Part shown: in pieces, positions 16,892 to 26,025 of the stretch
Layout: every line of letters begins with the position of its first letter
Numbering within the stretch: the stretch's first letter is position 1
Assembly: GCF_002215215.1 (NCBI RefSeq)
Contig: NZ_CP018632.1
Location: 4,150,501 to 4,214,500, forward strand
From: Granulosicoccus antarcticus IMCC3135
GTDB taxonomy: Bacteria; Pseudomonadota; Gammaproteobacteria; Granulosicoccales; Granulosicoccaceae
DNA length: 64,000 nt
Direction: 5' to 3'
Notes under the pieces: model-generated
Told to the model about the DNA's origin: nothing
What the model saw: only the letters and a program-made list of their open reading frames with translations
Database searches by the model: none
Translations under genes and position numbers: made by a program

Positions 16892-18118
16892 CTAGAGTTC
16901 ATGTTCTTCCGCTGTGCCTATAAAAAAAGCGGAGCCGTTGGCATTGACACTGCCGTTGCCATATTTCTCCGGATCATGGTCGGCAATCTTGTTTGCGAAC
17001 GAATTGAGCAGCCACCGAATCTGCTTGTTATTTGCACCTCGATGCGAGCCCCAGGCAAGTGCTGCTGCCCCCGAGACATGAGGACAGGCCATCGAGGTAC
17101 CACTCGAATAGTCATAACCCCCTCCACGAACAGTGGAAAGCACCTTCACACCCGGTGCAGCAATCTCCACTTCTGGTCCACGACTGGAGAAGTCGGCAAT
17201 CATGTTGGTGTCGTCCACAGCCGATACAGCCATGACATGTCGATATTTTCCCGGAAAGCCGACCGTATTGTCGGCAGGGCCTGCATTTCCAGCAGCTGCA
17301 ACCAGAAGAACCCCGTCATCATAGGCGGCCTCGCACATATCTGCCAATGCCTGGGGCGCACCGGCACCACCAAGACTCATGCTGGCGATGCGCGCACCCT
17401 TTTTCTCTGTTATCCAATCCAGCGCCGCGATCATCCAACTCCAATTGCCACTACCGTTCGCAGCCAGAACCTTGACAGGATAGAGGTAGGCATGTGGTGC
17501 GACGCCAACCACACCGATGTTGTTGAGCGCTGCAGCTACCGTTCCCGCGCAATGCGTGCCATGACCATTAAAGTCTTCGGTGCTGCTCTCATCGGTAACA
17601 AAACTCTTGCCTGTCTTGAGGTTTTCAACCAGATCCGGGTGATCCGAATCAATACCGGTATCGCAAATAAACACCTTGATCCCCTCGCCCTGACTGCACG
17701 CCCAGGCATCGGGTGCGTTGATCTGGGATATGCCGTGGGGCACGGTCTGCGTTGATACATCAGGGGCCCCTTCATTGCGCAAATTCAGACCCGACATTGT
17801 CAGCGCATACATGATGCCGTCCTCCTCGACACGTTGCACGTCTTTGTGTTTTTTCAGCTCATCAATTTCCGCATCGCTCAGGTGAGCCATTAGAATCGGT
17901 GCCTTGAATCGATTGACATCAAAACCGACCTTGTCCAGATCGGCGCCAGAGGCCACCGCTCGACCACTTCTGGAAAAATCTTCAGTCGTCAGAAATTCAA
18001 CCCTTGAAGACATGACATCCTTCATGATCTTCTGTTTGTCAGACTTGGTCGAGCGCTTGTTTTTGCGCTTGAATGTCACAATCATCGGCTTGCGTGAATG
18101 ATCTGCTGTTGTTGCCAT
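16892..18118 (-). CDS. Subtilisin-like serine protease (S8 family)
   Basis: Protein of 408 residues. The catalytic triad is complete: Asp153 in DTGIDSDHPD, His186 in NGHGTHCAGT, Ser342 in SGTSMACPH, with oxyanion Asn278 in AAGNAG. Residues about 65-106 form an I9-type propeptide ending QRVEEDGIMYAL. The N terminus is basic and polar (RKPMIVTFKRKNKRSTKSDK) and has no Sec signal or membrane helix, so it is either intracellular or exported by an unusual route. The I9-like lipoprotein faces it across 115 bases, and a trypsin-like protease/nuclease lies upstream on the same strand. Confidence 0.93.
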   Translation of the reverse strand: MATTADHSRKPMIVTFKRKNKRSTKSDKQKIMKDVMSSRVEFLTTEDFSRSGRAVASGADLDKVGFDVNRFKAPILMAHLSDAEIDELKKHKDVQRVEEDGIMYALTMSGLNLRNEGAPDVSTQTVPHGISQINAPDAWACSQGEGIKVFICDTGIDSDHPDLVENLKTGKSFVTDESSTEDFNGHGTHCAGTVAAALNNIGVVGVAPHAYLYPVKVLAANGSGNWSWMIAALDWITEKKGARIASMSLGGAGAPQALADMCEAAYDDGVLLVAAAGNAGPADNTVGFPGKYRHVMAVSAVDDTNMIADFSSRGPEVEIAAPGVKVLSTVRGGGYDYSSGTSMACPHVSGAAALAWGSHRGANNKQIRWLLNSFANKIADHDPEKYGNGSVNANGSAFFIGTAEEHEL

Positions 18119-18307
18119 GAGCTATCTCCTGTCGGCAAATTTTCAACTGATGAAGGTCTCGAAAAATGCAGTAGCGAACTGTGCTCGCAATATTTAAAGC
18201 AACTGTCATACTTTTCTACATTCCGGTCAACACTGAAGGCGACTAAATACGCATTCTTAAACCAATGATAAGTTTTGGATATCAATGACAGGATGTCAAC
18301 CAGTTCA

Positions 18308-20452
18308 TTATCCGAAGCCACGTTCCAACAACGCCTGAGTTGCAATATCAGGAAAATCAATAAAGGGATTTCGATTACCTTGTGCCTTCTCTATGAAGCT
18401 ATTCCGGTGCTTCTCGTACTCGTCAACTGGAAACTCCTTGTGCCAATCCACCAGTATTTTCACTCGGCTTTTTGTCAGCTCACCCGCCTGGTCGCCTATG
18501 ACACCAGGATAGCGCATGAGAAAGTACATGGTGGCTCTTGCCACCGCGCCTTTACCCCGTTCAGGCTCAAACTTGCTCCGCCCCTCAATACGACCACAGG
18601 CCTGTCGAATCGCTTCGTCAGTGGGATCAAACTGCCAATACGGAATATTGCTTCTAAAACTGTTGCATCCTGGCTGACAGGCAAAAAGGTGATGCAAATC
18701 GGCCTTCATGGGCTGACGTTTGTCGAACCAGGATTGGCAAACAACATGTTCGCAGTTGAAACTCAACGCTGCCGAGCGTTCCAGATCATCCCATAGCGAC
18801 TCATTGGCAAGCAGGCTGTCGAGCGACTTTTCCTGGCCTATATCCAGCCCGATGGCTTCGGAGAACGGAACAAGAGCGGCGATTTCAGTTGCAATGGCTT
18901 CAACTGGCGAGAATATCTCCCCAGAATAAATGTTGTGCAAATTACCATCTGGATGCAAGTCAATGACAGGGTACAAGAATTCATGTCTTGCACGAGTATA
19001 CGAGTGTCTACCGGTGTGAGTCGTCTCCAGGTGCTGTCGCAAAATGGGATATATTTCAGCCGACGGCAGCATTGGATCAACGCAACCCCAATATTTTTCC
19101 ATTGCTATAGCATCTGCGTTTTTATCGAAGTAAGGCTCCTCGGGCTGAAAACACTCTATGATCCGTTGCGCGGCTGATAAAGGATCAATGTATGAAGTGC
19201 CTGGGACACTCGGTGGCGTAATGACCGTCGGTGGCGTTGGCGGGGAAGTCGAAACATTTGATGCTGTTGGAGCCATTGCGCCTGCAGAAACAGGTCCAAA
19301 ACTCAAGCGAAACAACCATGACGGGTTGCCAGAATCATCAACAGATAGCGCTGACAGTCCAGGCTCTGGCCTGACTTGCCGATCATATTCGTTATTGATT
19401 GACCCCACTTTCCCCTCAAAAAGTGACCAGAAGTCCATCGTGGGCGCTGTCAACTGCGCCTGTTCCCACAGAATTCGATGTTGAGCATTTAGTGATAATT
19501 GATTAACGAAGCGTACGATCTCACTGATGCGTGTACCCTCATTCGCCTCCCAGTCAATCTTGGGAATGTCGGCTTTGTTACCCGTCCAGGGTTGACCATC
19601 GATCATCATTATCTTGCCTTGCGAATTGCGCTTGGGCTTACCGGCGTGATGCAAGGCTGCAAGCTCCCACTGATCATTGAAGACCGGACTACCTGATGAT
19701 CCGGGCTGTGTATCTGCCCGGTAATGCAGAAAACTATCAACCACACCAATCACCGTATTGTCGCGCACCACCACCTGCATGCGCTCACCACCCGGATGCT
19801 GGATGATGTTTACCCGCTCCCCAATCGTAGCTTTACCAGAATTAGCAATAAGTGGCGACCAGCCGCGCTCCTGGGGTTGATTGCCTGCCTCATTGGGTCC
19901 GAGCAACGCAACAATCGTAAAATCCAGACGCTCATCGGTAACGAAGAATTGCTGAGGGTTCAGTGCAAATGCCACAGGTTCGCGTACACCAGAAATGCTC
20001 GTCAGATAATCAAACTGCAAAGTGCTCGATGCTGCACTTTCCACTGTTGAAAGCACGTGATTGTTGGTCATGAATAAGCCAGGCCCAATCATTACCCCCG
20101 ATCCATACCCGACAACTGACCTCATATCATTGCGTATTTGCACGCGGGCAACGGATCTTGCTGCGATAACGCCACGTTCAAAAAATTCGACACTGGATAA
20201 CTCGCTGGCATCAAGAATACGTTCGAGCGGATTGAAGGATACGCTCTGATCGTCTGTAATGGCATCAGCATCGGCGTATTGACCGAGCCTTTCGAGACGA
20301 GTCCTGTATCGAGAGCGTTTATCAAGATGCTGCCAATTGGTTTTTTCACCGGCAGCAAACCTGGATAATTCGTCCAGAACCAGATTGCGTTCAGGCCTGG
20401 ACTTTGCAAACCTTTCTTCAGCACTATCAATTTGAGAAATAAGTGTGCTCAT
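18308..20452 (-). CDS. Trypsin-like protease fused to endonuclease I domain
   Basis: Protein of 714 residues. After a helical region comes a chymotrypsin-fold protease with His132 (TNNHVLS), Asp177 (RLDFTIVAL) and Ser253 (PGSSGSPVF). A linker rich in Pro, Thr and Ser (about 391-421) leads to a C-terminal endonuclease I (EndA/Bsn-type) domain: CEHVVCQSWF, ADLHHLFACQPGCNSFRSNIPY and FEPERGKGAVARATMYFLMRYPG, which hold the family's His, Asn, Arg and Glu residues. Both active sites look intact. There is no signal peptide. I start it at ATG 20452, preceded by GGGGAC; an ATG nine codons earlier has no site. The pairing of a protease with a nuclease suggests an effector, toxin or prey-digesting enzyme; its role is unknown. 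Confidence 0.88.
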   Translation of the reverse strand: MSTLISQIDSAEERFAKSRPERNLVLDELSRFAAGEKTNWQHLDKRSRYRTRLERLGQYADADAITDDQSVSFNPLERILDASELSSVEFFERGVIAARSVARVQIRNDMRSVVGYGSGVMIGPGLFMTNNHVLSTVESAASSTLQFDYLTSISGVREPVAFALNPQQFFVTDERLDFTIVALLGPNEAGNQPQERGWSPLIANSGKATIGERVNIIQHPGGERMQVVVRDNTVIGVVDSFLHYRADTQPGSSGSPVFNDQWELAALHHAGKPKRNSQGKIMMIDGQPWTGNKADIPKIDWEANEGTRISEIVRFVNQLSLNAQHRILWEQAQLTAPTMDFWSLFEGKVGSINNEYDRQVRPEPGLSALSVDDSGNPSWLFRLSFGPVSAGAMAPTASNVSTSPPTPPTVITPPSVPGTSYIDPLSAAQRIIECFQPEEPYFDKNADAIAMEKYWGCVDPMLPSAEIYPILRQHLETTHTGRHSYTRARHEFLYPVIDLHPDGNLHNIYSGEIFSPVEAIATEIAALVPFSEAIGLDIGQEKSLDSLLANESLWDDLERSAALSFNCEHVVCQSWFDKRQPMKADLHHLFACQPGCNSFRSNIPYWQFDPTDEAIRQACGRIEGRSKFEPERGKGAVARATMYFLMRYPGVIGDQAGELTKSRVKILVDWHKEFPVDEYEKHRNSFIEKAQGNRNPFIDFPDIATQALLERGFG

Positions 20453-20928
20453 GACTGTCCCCGTCGTCCTCTGCCTCATTCATTACGCTGAGACTATGAC
20501 GTTGCTTTACGCGGACCATAAAACCGCTGCATACAGCTTTGCAAAAAACAGGGTAAATATCTACTAAACCTAAGCACGGTCAGTAAAATGGCGAAACGAT
20601 ATCAGCCATGAAATATCGTCATGTAACGATATTTTTTGACCAGAGTGCAATCTGTCATATGACCGAAAGACCACCTAGTCATTGTCACTTGTCACGGCAT
20701 TGGCTCGTGAGGCAGCCCGAGGAGGGAACCGTGGTTCGCAGAGAGCTCGCAAGTCGCACCTCGGTTACAATGTGACGAACACCTTGGTAACGGCCTGCTT
20801 TTTGCTGCTCCGAAACCATTGCCGTACCGCGCTACCGTCCTGGTTGATTACGACCAGAGCGATCTTTGCGTACAAGGCCTGCATAACCTGCACTGTCGCA
20901 GGTGCACATGACAGAGGATTGCACGAGC
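20453..20928. other. Intergenic region with a terminator-like hairpin
   Basis: No supported gene. At 20612-20637 the sequence AATATCGT pairs with ACGATATT across a 6-base loop and runs into T's on the plus strand, although no plus-strand gene ends there. An open frame at 20682-20990 has an odd composition and overlaps the lipoprotein gene; I do not accept it. Confidence 0.4.
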
Positions 20929-21513
20929 ATGATGAGTTTCAGGATTCTTGCAGCAACAATAGGACTTGCGGGCGTATTGAGCGCTTGTGACAACACCACT
21001 ATTGGCAGCTTCACAGTCGATGAAGATTTGCCCGAGACTCGAGTGGAAGGCGGTGGTTTCGTCACGATATTGCCCGCCGAGCTCGCCCCCTTCAATCTGA
21101 ATATAGAGGCCTCCGAAGAGTTCGGGGCCGAACAGTACGATTACCTCACCTATATCAAGTTGTCGTCACTGTCTTTCAGCATCACAGCATCCTCCGAAGA
21201 CGCGGATGAGGACGTCGCCGAAAATGGTATGCCTGATGACTTCGACTTCCTGTCATCAATAGCGCTCTATATCGAAGCCAGCATCGATGGCACTGAACAG
21301 CGCGCACTGATTGCCAGCCTGGCGCAAAACGATACGCAGCTGAGCTCAGGTATGCAGAACATTCAGCTATCCACAACAGGCGTGGACATCCTGGACTTCG
21401 TCGAGGCTGATGACGGCTACACCATTGTCTCGGAAGTCTCTGGTACCGCCCCACCGGATGCAGTCATCTTTGATGGCTCATCCAGCTACCGTGTCGGTGT
21501 CGGTTTCCGTTAA
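20929..21513 (+). CDS. Acidic putative lipoprotein, unknown function
   Basis: I do not recognise the family. The protein has about 194 residues starting MMSFRILAATIGLAGVLSAC, a clear lipoprotein signal with lipobox LSAC. The mature part is acidic (stretches such as SSEDADEDVAENGMPDD) and rich in alternating hydrophobic residues, suggesting a beta-sandwich on the cell surface or in the periplasm. ATG 20929 is preferred over an earlier ATG at 20902 because the signal peptide begins there. It neighbours the protease genes but on the opposite strand. Confidence 0.65.
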   Translation: MMSFRILAATIGLAGVLSACDNTTIGSFTVDEDLPETRVEGGGFVTILPAELAPFNLNIEASEEFGAEQYDYLTYIKLSSLSFSITASSEDADEDVAENGMPDDFDFLSSIALYIEASIDGTEQRALIASLAQNDTQLSSGMQNIQLSTTGVDILDFVEADDGYTIVSEVSGTAPPDAVIFDGSSSYRVGVGFR

Positions 21514-21658
21514 GCCTCTTGTGCTGTTCAACTCTAGAAAGTTGTGCGTGCCGGACAATGTATTTCGACGAATAAGCTCATCAAACAATGTGAGCGATGT
21601 CCGGCTTCGTACCCTCTGTTAGTATGGCTGTACGCAGTGGGAATCATGATATTCCTTC

Positions 21659-22483
21659 ATGTCCCGCGCATCTTACAGAGCAGCCGAATATCTGATGCAA
21701 AGTACCATCGTAGGAAAGCTTCTGAAGATCTTGACGATTGTCAGTGAAGCAAAAAAACCGTATACGTTTTCCGAACTGGTAATTGCCAGTGAACTCAACA
21801 AAAGCACTCTGCATAGAATTCTCGCTCTTTCTATCAAGAACGGACTCCTGCAATTTGATGAGCAAAGAAAACTCTATCTGCTAGGTCCTAAACTGTTCAA
21901 CCTGGTACAGAATGCTTATAGCGGCTACGATATTCAGTTCATTGCGCTCGACGAAATGATACGGCTCAATAATCTGACAGGCGAGAACGTCACCATTGGC
22001 GTACCTTTGGGTTCGGACGTTGTTTACCTGAAAGTGCTGGAATCACTACACTCTGCAGGACCTGTCCAGCAGCCAGGCATGCGCGAATCGGCCCATTGCT
22101 CAGCATCTGGAAAAGCCCTGTTGGCTTTCCTTCCGGACAGTGCCATCAAGGCAAGACTGAAAACGCATGATTTCAAGCAATACACCGCTCGCACTATCAC
22201 CGAACCTGCAGCGTTCCTGAAGGTTATTGATAAGGTTAGAGTGGCTGGTTATGCCACCAATGACCGAGAAGAATACGATCACTTTGTCGGTATATCGGCA
22301 CCGATTTTCAACTATCTGTCCGAACCCATCGCCGTACTCAATATCTGGAGCCTGCACCAGAGGTGTCCACTTGAGAAGCTTTGCCAGTCAGCCAATGAAC
22401 TGATGATATCAACGGCTCGGGTCACCGGATTTATTGGAGGAAGCCCACCTTTTCTCGGAAGTCTGACGGAGCAAAATAATTGA
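21659..22483 (+). CDS. IclR-family transcriptional regulator
   Basis: Protein of 274 residues with an IclR winged helix (GKLLKILTIVSEAKKPYTFSELVIASELNKSTLHRIL) and effector domain (RESAHCSASGKALLAFLPD, then AGYATNDREEYDHFVGISAPIF). It points towards the convergent flavin oxidase gene and lies upstream of a NitT/TauT importer, so it probably controls one or both; a palindrome at 24068-24086 in their shared promoter region is a candidate site. The start may be the ATG at 21695 (MQSTIVGK) rather than 21659. It differs clearly from the IclR protein at 13247. Confidence 0.9.
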   Translation: MSRASYRAAEYLMQSTIVGKLLKILTIVSEAKKPYTFSELVIASELNKSTLHRILALSIKNGLLQFDEQRKLYLLGPKLFNLVQNAYSGYDIQFIALDEMIRLNNLTGENVTIGVPLGSDVVYLKVLESLHSAGPVQQPGMRESAHCSASGKALLAFLPDSAIKARLKTHDFKQYTARTITEPAAFLKVIDKVRVAGYATNDREEYDHFVGISAPIFNYLSEPIAVLNIWSLHQRCPLEKLCQSANELMISTARVTGFIGGSPPFLGSLTEQNN

Positions 22484-22587
22484 TTCTGATAGTCGCTACT
22501 CTTTCAACCATTTGCCGTTACTAGACCTGACGATGGCAGCGTTGTCAAAGTGCAACCGGGAAGTCTATGCCACGCAGACCCCCAGGT

Positions 22588-23886
22588 TCAGCTTCGATCA
22601 ATACGTTTGCCAAATTTGTCCATAAGCGTCATGGCGGGAGCCGCCAACGGTATCAGCGACTTCAGAGGCTGATGCAGTCGGATGGGCTTGATCGGTAGGA
22701 CCGGAAACGGCAATGTGTTCTCGGGCTCTCCCAGTAATTTACGTGTCAGTGCACGTCCCATGACCGAGGTCATTGCAATACCTCGCCCACTGAACCCCAG
22801 GGCCGCGGTGACACCAGGAGCCGGCTCATGGATATGCGGCATCATTTCAGGAGTCACCGCTATTCGACCGGACCAGGTCCGCTCTATGGCAATACCCCGA
22901 AGCTGAGGAAAAACGGTATGCAATCCTTCTTGCAGGCGTTTATGCCCACCCAATGTGCCGACGTGATCAGTACTGCCAACGCAACCGAATATCAGCCGCC
23001 CACCCCTGTCATATCTGGTGTAATAGATAGCTAATCGTGTATCCGAAAGCGTAACCTGATCGGGCAGAACGGAAGCCTGTTGCTCCTGTGTCAAGGGCGC
23101 AGTTGCAATAGAGATACTCACCAGGGGATAGAATGTTTTTTGCAACTTTGGCCATGGTGCAGCACTTGTATAAGCATTGGTCGTCATGACGACCTGCTGC
23201 GCTGTGACTGATCCACCAGGGGTCCTCACTTGCCAACGCTCATTGCTGCGTTTCAGTTCTTTCACACGAGTACCACAGAAAATTCTGGCTCCCCTGGCAA
23301 CCGCAGCAGAGGCATAGCCTCGTGTGAGTGACAGTGGCTGTACATGTCCACCTGAACGATGCAACAAGGCAAAACGATATTCTGGTGAACCTGTCATCGT
23401 CTCGACATCATCAGCCTCTATCGTCTCTATCCTGGCACCCGCTTCACTCCAACCTTGATAGAGATGCTCAAGCGTCTTGCGCGACTTACTGGTGTGTGCT
23501 GCCTGTACCCAACCGCGTTGGACGGGGTCACAATCTATTCCAAAGTGCTCGATATCCTTGAACAGATCATCTGCCGCACTTAGTGTTGTCTTTACCAGTA
23601 TCTCAGCCCTGGAAACTCCGAACCGTTGAGTCAGCTGATCCGGGGTTTCTCGCCACATCGGATTGCATTGCCCACCACTTCTTCCCGAAGCTCCCCAACC
23701 GATATCACGCTCTTCCAGAAGCACCACAGACATACCTGCTTCAGCCAGTCCCAGCGCTGTTCGGCAACCGCTCAGCCCACCGCCAACTACGATGACGTCT
23801 GCCTCTATATTTTGCTCGACAGCCGGGTAATCACTTTTGGGAGTCGCAGTGGTTGTCCAGTGAATTTGCTCAGGGGGATGACTCAT
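22588..23886 (-). CDS. FAD-dependent amine/amino-acid oxidase (DAO/PuuB-like)
   Basis: Protein of 432 residues of the glycine/D-amino-acid oxidase family. It has the FAD-binding VIVVGGGLSGCRTALGLAEAGMSVVLLE followed by GWGASGRSGGQ, typical of gamma-glutamylputrescine oxidase and related enzymes, and a C-terminal ALGFSGRGIAMT. It would oxidise an amine or secondary amine with oxygen or an electron carrier. I begin at ATG 23886 (MSHPPEQIHW); the open frame continues 15 codons further without a site. It is transcribed away from the NitT/TauT importer, sharing a 261-base control region, so the importer may carry its substrate. Confidence 0.9.
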   Translation of the reverse strand: MSHPPEQIHWTTTATPKSDYPAVEQNIEADVIVVGGGLSGCRTALGLAEAGMSVVLLEERDIGWGASGRSGGQCNPMWRETPDQLTQRFGVSRAEILVKTTLSAADDLFKDIEHFGIDCDPVQRGWVQAAHTSKSRKTLEHLYQGWSEAGARIETIEADDVETMTGSPEYRFALLHRSGGHVQPLSLTRGYASAAVARGARIFCGTRVKELKRSNERWQVRTPGGSVTAQQVVMTTNAYTSAAPWPKLQKTFYPLVSISIATAPLTQEQQASVLPDQVTLSDTRLAIYYTRYDRGGRLIFGCVGSTDHVGTLGGHKRLQEGLHTVFPQLRGIAIERTWSGRIAVTPEMMPHIHEPAPGVTAALGFSGRGIAMTSVMGRALTRKLLGEPENTLPFPVLPIKPIRLHQPLKSLIPLAAPAMTLMDKFGKRIDRS

Positions 23887-24067
23887 CTCACAATTTCTCG
23901 GTATTAACCAGACCAAAGTTTCAGCATACAAAACAAATATTTTGCCTAGTGGAACCTAACTTAAAAATGGGTTATGGTCAACTTCTCTGAATAATGGTCT
24001 ACGCTTTCTCGATAGTGATCTTCACCTGAATTCTTATTCAAACAATGGGCTCACATCGTGATTGTCA

Positions 24068-24086
24068 AATGCCAAATTTGGGCATT
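24068..24086. promoter_or_regulatory. Palindromic operator candidate before the NitT/TauT importer
   Basis: AATGCC (24068-24073) and GGCATT (24081-24086) are exact inverted repeats 7 bases apart, and CCAAATTTGG (24072-24081) within them is itself a perfect palindrome. It sits 61 bases before the importer's start in the divergent promoter region. An IclR dimer is the obvious candidate to bind it. Confidence 0.5.
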
Positions 24087-24147
24087 CTAATCAATTACTT
24101 AGCTTGATGGTCGTTTGTACCCGCAGTTAAACTTGAAGGAGATTAAT

Positions 24148-25149
24148 GTGAAATTTCGTACAACCCATACGCTGGTAGCCGGTGCCCTTGCACTGCTTGC
24201 CGCGCAAAGTGCTACAGCCCAGGATCTCGACGAATTGACAGTAGGGTACTTTCTGGAATGGCCCATGCCGATGCTGGCAGCCAAAGCATCCGGTGCTTTT
24301 GACGAAGCTCTGGGCATGAAGGTCAATTGGGTCTCTTTCGAGACGGGTACTGCCATGAGTGCCGCCATGGCATCAGGTGACGTACAGATCTCGGTCTCTC
24401 AGGGTGTCCCGCCTTTTGTTATCGCTGTCTCAGGTGGGCAGGACCTGCAACTGGTTGATGTCGCAGTCAGCTATTCTGATAACGACAATTGCGTTGTCTC
24501 AGCGAATCTTGAGATTGATGCTGATAGCGCCGATGAGCTGGCAGGCAAGAAAGTTGCCGTACCTCTGGGTACCGCTGCGCATTATGGATTCCTGAGGCAG
24601 ATGGATCATTTTGGTATCGACGTCGCTAGCCTGCAAGTGGTAGACATGGCTCCACCTGAAGGTGCAGCAGCTTTGGGTCAGGGAGCCGTAGATTTCGCCT
24701 GTGGATATGGTGGTGGTTTTACCCGGATGATGGAACACGGAAACGTATTGCTGAGCGGCGCTGAAAAAGAAGAGCTGGGCATTCTGGTGTTTGATGTAAC
24801 TTCAGCACCGGCCTCGTTCATTGCAGAGAACGGTGATGTCGTGTCAAAATTTCTTGAAGTCACCGCCGAGGCCAACAAGGAATGGGCAGAATCGGGAAAT
24901 GATGAATTGCTGGAAATTATCGCCTCAGGAGCCGGCATGGACCTGGAGGCCGCCCGATCAGCAATCTCCACAATGAAGTTTCCCACTGTTGAAGAACAGC
25001 TTTCAGACAAATGGCTGGGTGCAAATGCTGCCACCTTCATGAAAGGCGTAGCCGATGTATTCGTCGACGCTGGCTCCATAGATTCAGCGCTTGATAGTTA
25101 CGTTGGCACTGTCAACACTGGCCCACTGCAAGCCATTCAAGACCGTTGA
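24148..25149 (+). CDS. NitT/TauT-type ABC substrate-binding protein
   Basis: Protein of 333 residues with a Sec signal (KFRTTHTLVAGALALLAAQSATAQ) and a mature type II binding protein starting DLDELTVGYFLEWPMPMLAA, the pattern of taurine and alkanesulfonate binding proteins (TauA/SsuA class). The start is GTG 24148, preceded by AAGGAG at 6 bases; an upstream ATG at 24115 would add a non-signal extension. It is followed by the ATPase and permease of the same importer. Ligand unknown; the neighbouring amine oxidase hints at an amine-containing compound. Confidence 0.9.
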   Translation: MKFRTTHTLVAGALALLAAQSATAQDLDELTVGYFLEWPMPMLAAKASGAFDEALGMKVNWVSFETGTAMSAAMASGDVQISVSQGVPPFVIAVSGGQDLQLVDVAVSYSDNDNCVVSANLEIDADSADELAGKKVAVPLGTAAHYGFLRQMDHFGIDVASLQVVDMAPPEGAAALGQGAVDFACGYGGGFTRMMEHGNVLLSGAEKEELGILVFDVTSAPASFIAENGDVVSKFLEVTAEANKEWAESGNDELLEIIASGAGMDLEAARSAISTMKFPTVEEQLSDKWLGANAATFMKGVADVFVDAGSIDSALDSYVGTVNTGPLQAIQDR

Positions 25150-25218
25150 TCAAGTGAGTGCCGAGGTTGCTGTTCAACCCCGGCACTTACTCCGCGCCTG
25201 TAAACAACGGAGATTACT

Positions 25219-26025
25219 GTGGGTACACTAATACTTGAAAACCTCTCGATGCGTTTTGACATTCCCAATGGAGAGGCCGTGCAGGCGCTGGAGAATGTCT
25301 CTTTAAAGTTGAATGAGGGGGAATTGCTGAGCGTACTCGGACCTTCAGGATGCGGCAAGACAACGCTTCTGAATATTGTTGCAGGCTTTCTGGCACCTAC
25401 AGAAGGAAAACTGGTTCTCAACGAGCACGATATCGTCGGGCCAGATGCTGAACGAGGCATGGTATTTCAACAAGGTGCCTTGTTCGAATGGATGTCAGTT
25501 CGCGAAAACGTCGGCTTTGGCCTACTGATGAAAGGCACTCCTGAAAAAGAGAAAAGCATCGTCGTCAATCACTTGCTGGATGTGGTTGGACTCAGGCAGT
25601 TCAAGGACAAGGCGGTCTATGAACTATCGGGAGGCATGCAGCAACGCGTCGCACTCGCCCGCTGTCTGGCCAATGACCCTGATGTCATTCTGATGGATGA
25701 ACCCCTGGGAGCCCTTGATGCCCTGACACGGGAGAAAATGCAGAGCCTGGTGCTGAAGCTCTGGAAGGAGACCGGCAAGACCATCATTCTGATAACCCAC
25801 TCTGTTGAAGAGGCGCTTCTGCTCGGTGAGCGATTGATCGTAATGGCACCTCGCCCGGGAAGAATCCACACCGAATACCACTTGCCGTTTGCCGAAATGG
25901 GAGTGACCACCGATTTGCGTGAAGTGAAAAAACATCCTGATTTCGCCATCAAACGCGAGGAGATACTGAACATGATCTGGGATATGGAAGAAGAGATCAT
26001 GGGCGGATCGGAGGATTCAGCATGA
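25219..26025 (+). CDS. NitT/TauT-type ABC ATPase
   Basis: Protein of 268 residues: Walker A GPSGCGKTT, signature LSGGMQQR, Walker B VILMDEPLGALDALTRE and the H-loop ITHSVEEAL, as in TauB/SsuB. The start is GTG 25219 with CGGAG 7 bases upstream. Its stop overlaps the permease start by 4 bases (ATGA). It energises the importer from the cytoplasm. Confidence 0.94.
   Translation: MGTLILENLSMRFDIPNGEAVQALENVSLKLNEGELLSVLGPSGCGKTTLLNIVAGFLAPTEGKLVLNEHDIVGPDAERGMVFQQGALFEWMSVRENVGFGLLMKGTPEKEKSIVVNHLLDVVGLRQFKDKAVYELSGGMQQRVALARCLANDPDVILMDEPLGALDALTREKMQSLVLKLWKETGKTIILITHSVEEALLLGERLIVMAPRPGRIHTEYHLPFAEMGVTTDLREVKKHPDFAIKREEILNMIWDMEEEIMGGSEDSA

Noticed and set aside
20682-20990. Open frame before the acidic lipoprotein
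   Set aside because: It overlaps the lipoprotein start in another frame and is rich in unusual residues; no start signal.
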